Source: Acholoe squamosa
Lineage: Eukaryota > Annelida > Polychaeta > Phyllodocida > Polynoidae
Length of the DNA: 64,000 bases
Direction of reading: 5' to 3'
NCBI GenBank assembly: GCA_949317995.1
Contig: OX439045.1
Span: 45,279,693-45,343,692 of the forward strand
The number at the start of each line of letters is the position of its first letter. Position 1 is the stretch's first letter. Positions 58,161 through 64,000 of this stretch are shown here, in pieces. The notes beneath the pieces are model-generated. The model was given only the letters and a program-made list of their open reading frames with translations, was not told where the DNA came from and ran no database searches. The position numbers and the translations under genes were made by a program.

Positions 58161-61100
58161 ACTACATACTACGGGCTGAGAATACACTAATATATACTAT
58201 CTTCTACATCCTTGATCTATGGACTGCCTCTACACTACCTGCCACATCCTGATCCATTTTCTCACGTAATCCGTACTACAGTCTGGGTCAGTGCAATGAG
58301 ATATAATGCCGGCCCCATTTATAAGCCCTTGTGAATAATATCCGCCCTTTCTTTTAAATCTACTCATCGTATGCTCACTCTCATTTGCTTACTATAAGTG
58401 ATTGGACTTCTTCTCTACTATTGGCAATTGTATTCTATGCGATATACGGTCACAACTGAGTACCGATATACAACTGAGTACCAGTATCTTTAAAGGGAAC
58501 CGCCAACCTAGTCATACTATCAGGGTGTTTTCGTTGGCGTAGCCTCACACTAGATTCCTGACATGTTTTTTTGTCAGGCCGGGAACAGCTCGCTAGAATT
58601 AGAGTTAGTACTCTGCTATGTCACCGTATATCGATTGATATGAGCATGGCCTTGGTACTTTGATATTCACAGTTGGACGTCTAAACTTAAACTGTAATTA
58701 GGGTATCAGAACAACCACAACATGATGTAAGCCATTTAATAACAGTGTTTTACCATGAGTAATTTAAACAGCTCTGAATGATATATAGTTTGCTATTTCC
58801 CTAATTATGCTATGCCTAATAAGAGTTATGGTCGATGTTCTTTCTAATGTATAGGCATTGCCTCAGATACCGGTTTTAAAGAGAGAACAAGAGAGATTTA
58901 TTTTGAGAAAGACGTTTTAGATTTATGCTTTAGAGGGGAAGTATGCCTTCAATCATATAAATCAAGATTAGATTCAGGCCCCGAAATACATGGTTGTCGT
59001 GGTAGCTAAATCGCAACTTTGATGGACATTAGAATGGTCACCAATTCACGTGTATTTATCAAATAGAACAATTTTCAAATGTAATGAAATTGCGCATGAT
59101 TTCGGGGCACCAGAAATGCGTGCACAGCCTCGCTCACTTTAGATTACCAAGTTTTGCTCGGGAGATAATGAGGATCGTGTTAGCTTGGCAGTGGGGATAG
59201 ACCACAAAAATATGTATCCATAGAACATGGCACCAAGTACACGAACGTATTATATAAGTAGTGGATAATGAGGTTATCTTCACTGTAGTACAGTTTGCCT
59301 TTCCAGCTACTTTTATATGAATGCGCTCAACTACATCTCCCTAATATGCTGGAAACATGACATGTTCATTGTCTGTTCTTCTGGGTCGCTTCCACATAGC
59401 CTGGCTCTCTGCCATACACGATGTTTGAGGTGGGAAAGCCCTGTACAAAACAGTATCATTGGAAGGGTATCCTTGATCCTTGACCGGATCTTTCCTCAAG
59501 GTGTTTGCATTTTTCATACTCAATTGTCCAGACTCACAATTCCTTAGCATTAGCCCTTGGCTATACTGTGCACTCAGACCAGACTGATGGTGGCGGCCAT
59601 TCAAGATTGAATCCATTACGACAACATATCGATCGGAAAGCATTTCAATGACATCTCAGCTTGGTCTAGCTCCTCCAGCATTATGTAAATGTTTGCATGC
59701 TGCTAACCCTACAAAGGTACCAAGTGGGTGGAAAGTGTGTTGGCAGTTTTTGTTTCCTGGTCAACTCGCCTCCAGCCGGGCATCAATACTATCGAGTGTT
59801 TGTTTTACATTAAATGCTGCCTCGCTAACAACCAGCCTCCTTCCACTCTTGCTATAGATGCGCCACCACCAGGGGTCTGTTTCAATTGTACATACGATCG
59901 TAGATTCTAAAGTTATCTAAGACATTCGCTATACTTCTCATACAAGTATATATAACATAGGGTTTAGTAGAGGGTATACGCATTACTATCACTAACGTAG
60001 GTCTGCAACAGCATCATAGCGAGGGCTTCCCCATAATTTGAAGTGGTAGTGGACATCGTATAGGATCTTTTGAAATATTCTCCTGGAGAGGGTGTGTGTG
60101 TGGCCAAGGGGTTGGTATAGAGTGAGGGCGTCGGCCGCCGTTGGAGGTTCAATACCAAGCAACAGCCACCATTGACATGTGCTATTTATGCCACTGACTG
60201 AAGACCGACAACGTACCTCCTCCTGGGTTTTAGTTAGCCGCTTCGTGTTCGCTCCACTGGGACCTTCAATGCCCTGGCCAGCTTGTTAGCCATTCCATAG
60301 CCACATTGGCTAGGAAAAAAATATCAACTTTTTTTATTCATGACCCTGCGGTTGCAGCCCACAGCACCCGCCATGGGCTTCCCAGTTACTGATCTTTGGG
60401 CCCGGGGTATGATATTTCTTCTTCTTGGCTTGTTTGATCATTCTTTTTAGGCTCTACCTATTCTTTTTTGGTGCATTACTCATTCCCATCGCGTTCTCCA
60501 ACTTGTCCCTCTGAGTAAAAAGTTCAGTATGAGAGTACACCGCGGCGAACGTTATGTCATCTCAATTACCGCTGTTCATTGACATTTCGATAAACACGAG
60601 AACTCTGCTTTCATTTTATCATTGCATGGAAAATAAATGTAATCCTTCGCAATTTGACTAATTATTTCAGAAAGGGGTCAATCGTTTCTGGGATTTCTTT
60701 CGAGATCCTCTGCCCTCACATCTTCATTCCTTTCACAGCCCAGTGTTCACTCACGTTGCCTTTATCGATTTCCATATGATGTGGCTCCTCCTTTGGAGCA
60801 ATAAGGTCCTCGTCAGTAAATTACGCTTATCTTCATAGAATGACACGAGTAATGTCACCATAGGCTGTCATGGTAGGGTGAAAGGGGGATGTCTATATTG
60901 GAACTGGTTCTACTGATATCAGATGTAGACCTGGTAGATACCAACACTTGCCACCACCTCCACCCCAGTCTGACGGCCACTTATTGGTACCATCCCGCAC
61001 CCCTTATCTACATAAATTCCCAAATAATAATGACCCCGAGGGAATGCTTCAAGTGCCTTACCCCAGCCTTCCTGACTCCTGTTCTACCCACCTCCAGGCC

Positions 61101-63065
61101 GTTGGAGTCGTGAGTTTTGACGTGATTTAATTTGTGTGGTGCGCCCTCTTGCTGTGGGTAGTAGTATTGGGTAAGGCACCCCCAAGGGGTGAGGCAGGAG
61201 AGATATGGTAATGGCGCCCTGGCTGCTGAGCACTAGCTGCGAGACCTACCATGATCAGGCCCGGTTACTGATAAGGCTACTCTGTCAATTTCACAGGCCG
61301 CTGGGCACAGCAGGGCGAGGTACGACCAGCAACCCGACCGTCTCGGGATAGCCACCCGGGACACCCCGGTCTCAGCCACTTTCTCCGCGGCTCTCCTCAT
61401 CCAAGGCCTATCCATCCCGCCCCTTACCAGCTACCCCCTTACAGCTCCACCGTCCCCTCCCGTTCACCATCAAACGACCATCTTGTGACGCCCTTAGTGT
61501 CTGTGGACAATCCCCTAGTTTCGGCCTCAAGTCCACTGGAATCACCCCATCCAAAAAGAGGTTTTCAAATAAGGGGAGCATCAGAGTGAGGTATAGACTT
61601 AAGTAAGGTATTGGTCAAAGGGTGAGTCTCTCGAACCTGGTCTAAGGCCTTGGACTTATGTAGCTGTGAGGTTGCCGCCAGAGATGTCAGTGGGCGGAGG
61701 ACATGTGCCTTGGCATAGGATCAAGTAACACAACATATCTTATTCCCCAAAACCTTTTCTCCGCCTCTTTGTGTGGCACTAATCTGTGGCTTAACATTGG
61801 GCCTATGCGCCGTGTGGGTAAGGATTCCCGATGTAACGGCTAGTACAGTTGGCTGCGGCAGAGCATCCTGGTCAGACAATCACTTACCTTTAATACAGTA
61901 GAGGCTGCGCACTTTAGTACAAATATAAACATTTTGATAGAGTTAATAATTGTGCTTTATTTTCTGCTGACTAGGATGAATGTGTCACGCGTGATGCGTA
62001 TGTCTACTACTCTCATCCTTCTCGTGACATCATCAAATTATGGGTTATTTGGTAAAAATAAGAGGATTTGTTAAACATATACGAGAAAATGGGCAATTCA
62101 TTAGACAGGTGTACGAGCAACAACACTGAAGACAAGTTTCAGCTCATCTTAAGTGCGACTCTCAGAGGTTCCTTATGTTCTGAAACAAATTTTCAATATT
62201 TTCATCAAGGGCGTGAGGCATCATGGAGTAGAATGTGAATATGGGTGATTAAAGTGCAATACCAAGTGCTAACATTTCCATAAATGAGATTATATTGACA
62301 GAAGAGCGGTTGCATGTCCCAAGGGAGCTACCCACTTTGGCTCATTCTAAATCCTCTCAATGTTATATGCACCCATGAGAGTCTTGGTGACTAAGAGAAC
62401 TACGTGACTGAAATCTCATTTTTACTCATACTGAATTGAGTCTAATTCTATGGATTTGAAAACAACTTTTATAATTTAGGCCAATCTGAATTTTAGATAG
62501 GATACCCCTCTAGCTACTCTCACCACTTGCCATTAATTCTGCCGTTATTGTGAGTACAAGCAATGTGCCATAGTCAATTGGAGTCCTGTGGATCTGAATC
62601 AAATTTCACAATTAAAGTTTGTATTAGATAGTCCAGCTATTTCTGATAGCAATATGTTCCCTTTGATTACTAACGCCAGATTTGCATCTTCATACACTGA
62701 TGATTAAACCTATAGTCAGTATTGACTACACCAGCTTATTTTCACCCCCTCAACTGACTTCAGATAGGCACATATATAGCCCTCCTTGTGCAGTGGATAG
62801 ACTCATATACTATGCATGTTTACTAGAGGATGGAAAGGCAGCTGCTGGTTTCCAGAATAACTGAGTCGATATGACTATAATTATTCTTAGACATTTTACA
62901 TACACTACATTGTTTGTAATAGCTTTCTAAATCCGGATCGTTCTCCAATCTTGCATTACTTATAGTACGCTTGCCATTAACATATGTATCGTGATATAAT
63001 AGTGGCGTTAGTCTTGTTATGCCATCTAGTAATCTACAGAGTCCCATATAGGACATACCAAAATT
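58161..63065. other. Anonymous stretch, some GC-rich blocks, no gene seen
   Basis: No supported coding region or dispersed repeat. GC-richer blocks lie at 60180-60450 and 60940-61520. A pol III-like A box (60101) and B box (60147) pair is noted separately. Confidence 0.35.
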
Positions 63066-63069
63066 AAAA

Positions 63070-63405
63070 TTTCCACTGAAAAAATATTCTTGCGGATACT
63101 GAACAATTTTTGTGGAAACTAAACAATTCTTGCAGATACTGAACAATTTTTGCAGAAACTAAGCAATTCTTGTGGAAACTAAACAATTCTTGCGGATACT
63201 GAACAATACTTGTGGACACTGAGCAATTCTTGTGGAAACTAAACAATTCTTGCAGAAACTGAACAATTCTTGCGGAAACTGAGCAACTCTTGCAGAAACT
63301 GAACAATTCTTGTGGAAACTGAACAATTCTTGTGGAAACTGAGCAATTCTTGTGTAAACTAAACAATTCTTGCGGATACTGAACAGTTCTTGTGGAAACT
63401 GAATG
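63070..63405 (-). repeat. 20-bp minisatellite array, minus orientation, about 16 copies
   Basis: Plus-strand units are close to AACAATTCTTGTGGAAACTG. On the minus strand the unit reads about CAGTTTCCACAAGAATTGTT. Copies differ at a few positions (GGA/AGA, AAACT/ATACT). Confidence 0.92.
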
Positions 63406-63429
63406 ATGATAAACTCCTCAAGCCCCAAC

Positions 63430-63790
63430 ATGAATGTTTCTGTACCCGCAAGACTCGTTTCTGTACCTGGAGGAATATTTTCTGTACCTGCAAAAATATT
63501 TCTCTACCCACAAGAATAGTTGTTGTTGAAAAAAAAATTTTTTTTACATGTTTTAAACTCAAAATTTAAGAATGCTACTGTGTCCACAGGAACATTCTTG
63601 TATCCACAGGAATCTTCCTGTACCCACAGGAACCTTCCAGTACCCACAGGAATCTTCCAGTACCTGCGGGAATATATTTTGCATGAAAAAAATCTTTTTA
63701 GTATGTTCCTGTTTCCGCAATAATGCTCCTGTTTCCGCAGGAATGTTCCTTTACCCGTAGGAATATATTTTGCATGAAAAAATAAATCTT
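63430..63790 (+). repeat. 20-bp minisatellite array, plus orientation
   Basis: Units such as TACCCACAGGAATCTTCCAG and TTTCTGTACCTGCAAAAATA repeat every 20 bases at 63435-63520 and 63585-63680, with further copies to 63765. An internal duplicated block (ATATTTTGCATGAAAAAA...TTTTTAGTATGT) occurs at about 63673-63704 and 63766-63799. They are related to the inverted array at 63070-63405. Confidence 0.85.
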
Positions 63791-64000
63791 TTTAGTATGT
63801 CCTTTTAGGGGTTCCGTAGTAATCTGAACACAAGTGTACTATGTTTTGTGTGATACCAGGGTACACTTACAATCAAATCAAATGATAATGGTGGATTCTA
63901 TTTCAAGCCATATTGCCATATGAACAGAATCAATGCACAACCCTACAAGGTTATACTAAAACCAACCATATCACATATCTGGTTTGGTACAGTTATCAAT
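63791..64000. other. Right edge of window, nothing recognised
   Basis: Short anonymous tail of the window. Confidence 0.4.

Noticed and set aside
63070-63405. Regular 20-bp repeats resembling a CRISPR array
   Set aside because: Repeats are contiguous with no unique spacers, the surroundings are eukaryotic transposons and no cas genes exist; it is a minisatellite.
63064-63431. Cys/Phe/Ser-rich repeat proteins on the minus strand
   Set aside because: Frames through the 20-bp minisatellite.

Overview
This window is transposon-dense, non-bacterial DNA, almost certainly from a metazoan and probably a marine invertebrate. The evidence is the element mix: a DIRS-type tyrosine-recombinase retroelement, an LTR/gypsy element, several APE-endonuclease LINEs, TTAA-flanked piggyBac-type MITEs and many minisatellites. 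I could not separate lophotrochozoan from invertebrate deuterostome. No host protein-coding gene could be supported, and I found no convincing tRNA or rRNA gene.

Layout. 1-4436: decayed DIRS-type element (gag, RT/RNase H, tyrosine recombinase), with a 696-bp TTAA-flanked MITE in its gag-like frame. 5863-17061: gypsy element on the minus strand (5' LTR 16634-17061, 3' LTR 5863-6271). It has gag, a candidate -1 frameshift heptamer at the gag stop, protease, RT, RNase H, integrase, and an unusual 3' extension with C2H2 fingers and a roughly 200-residue Lys/Glu/Arg-rich helix. Two MITEs interrupt it (9403-9877 and 13556-14265). 17062-28440: mostly non-coding, with foldbacks, minisatellites, a LINE RT fragment (23284-24275) and a TIR element (26289-27709). 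28441-31205: minus-strand LINE with an RRM-type ORF1 carrying a NADAR domain and only a remnant of ORF2. 31318-32416: TIR element. 32420-36240: anonymous. About 36240-43620: plus-strand LINE with a second, divergent NADAR-bearing ORF1 and a complete but frameshifted ORF2 interrupted by two MITEs. 43930-46712: a third LINE, 5'-truncated, with a good RT. 46713-64000: mostly anonymous single-copy-looking DNA with one more piggyBac-type MITE, microsatellites, hairpins and minisatellites, including a 40/120-bp higher-order repeat and an inverted 20-bp array.

Most interesting signal. Two different LINE copies, on opposite strands and clearly diverged, encode the same ORF1 architecture: coiled coil, RRM-like RNA-binding domain, then NADAR. 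The NADAR (YbiA/DUF1768) family contains N-glycosidases acting on ADP-ribose-linked substrates, including ADP-ribosylated guanine. A NADAR module on the protein that coats retrotransposon RNA suggests a retroelement that removes ADP-ribose marks from its own nucleic acid or resists an ADP-ribosylation defence. The domain assignment rests on motifs visible here; the function is inference.

Nearly every retroelement reading frame is damaged by stops, frameshifts or nested MITEs, so this is a layered record of insertions, not active machinery. Where MITEs interrupt frames, removing the insert plus one copy of the target duplication usually brings the flanking frames back into register.
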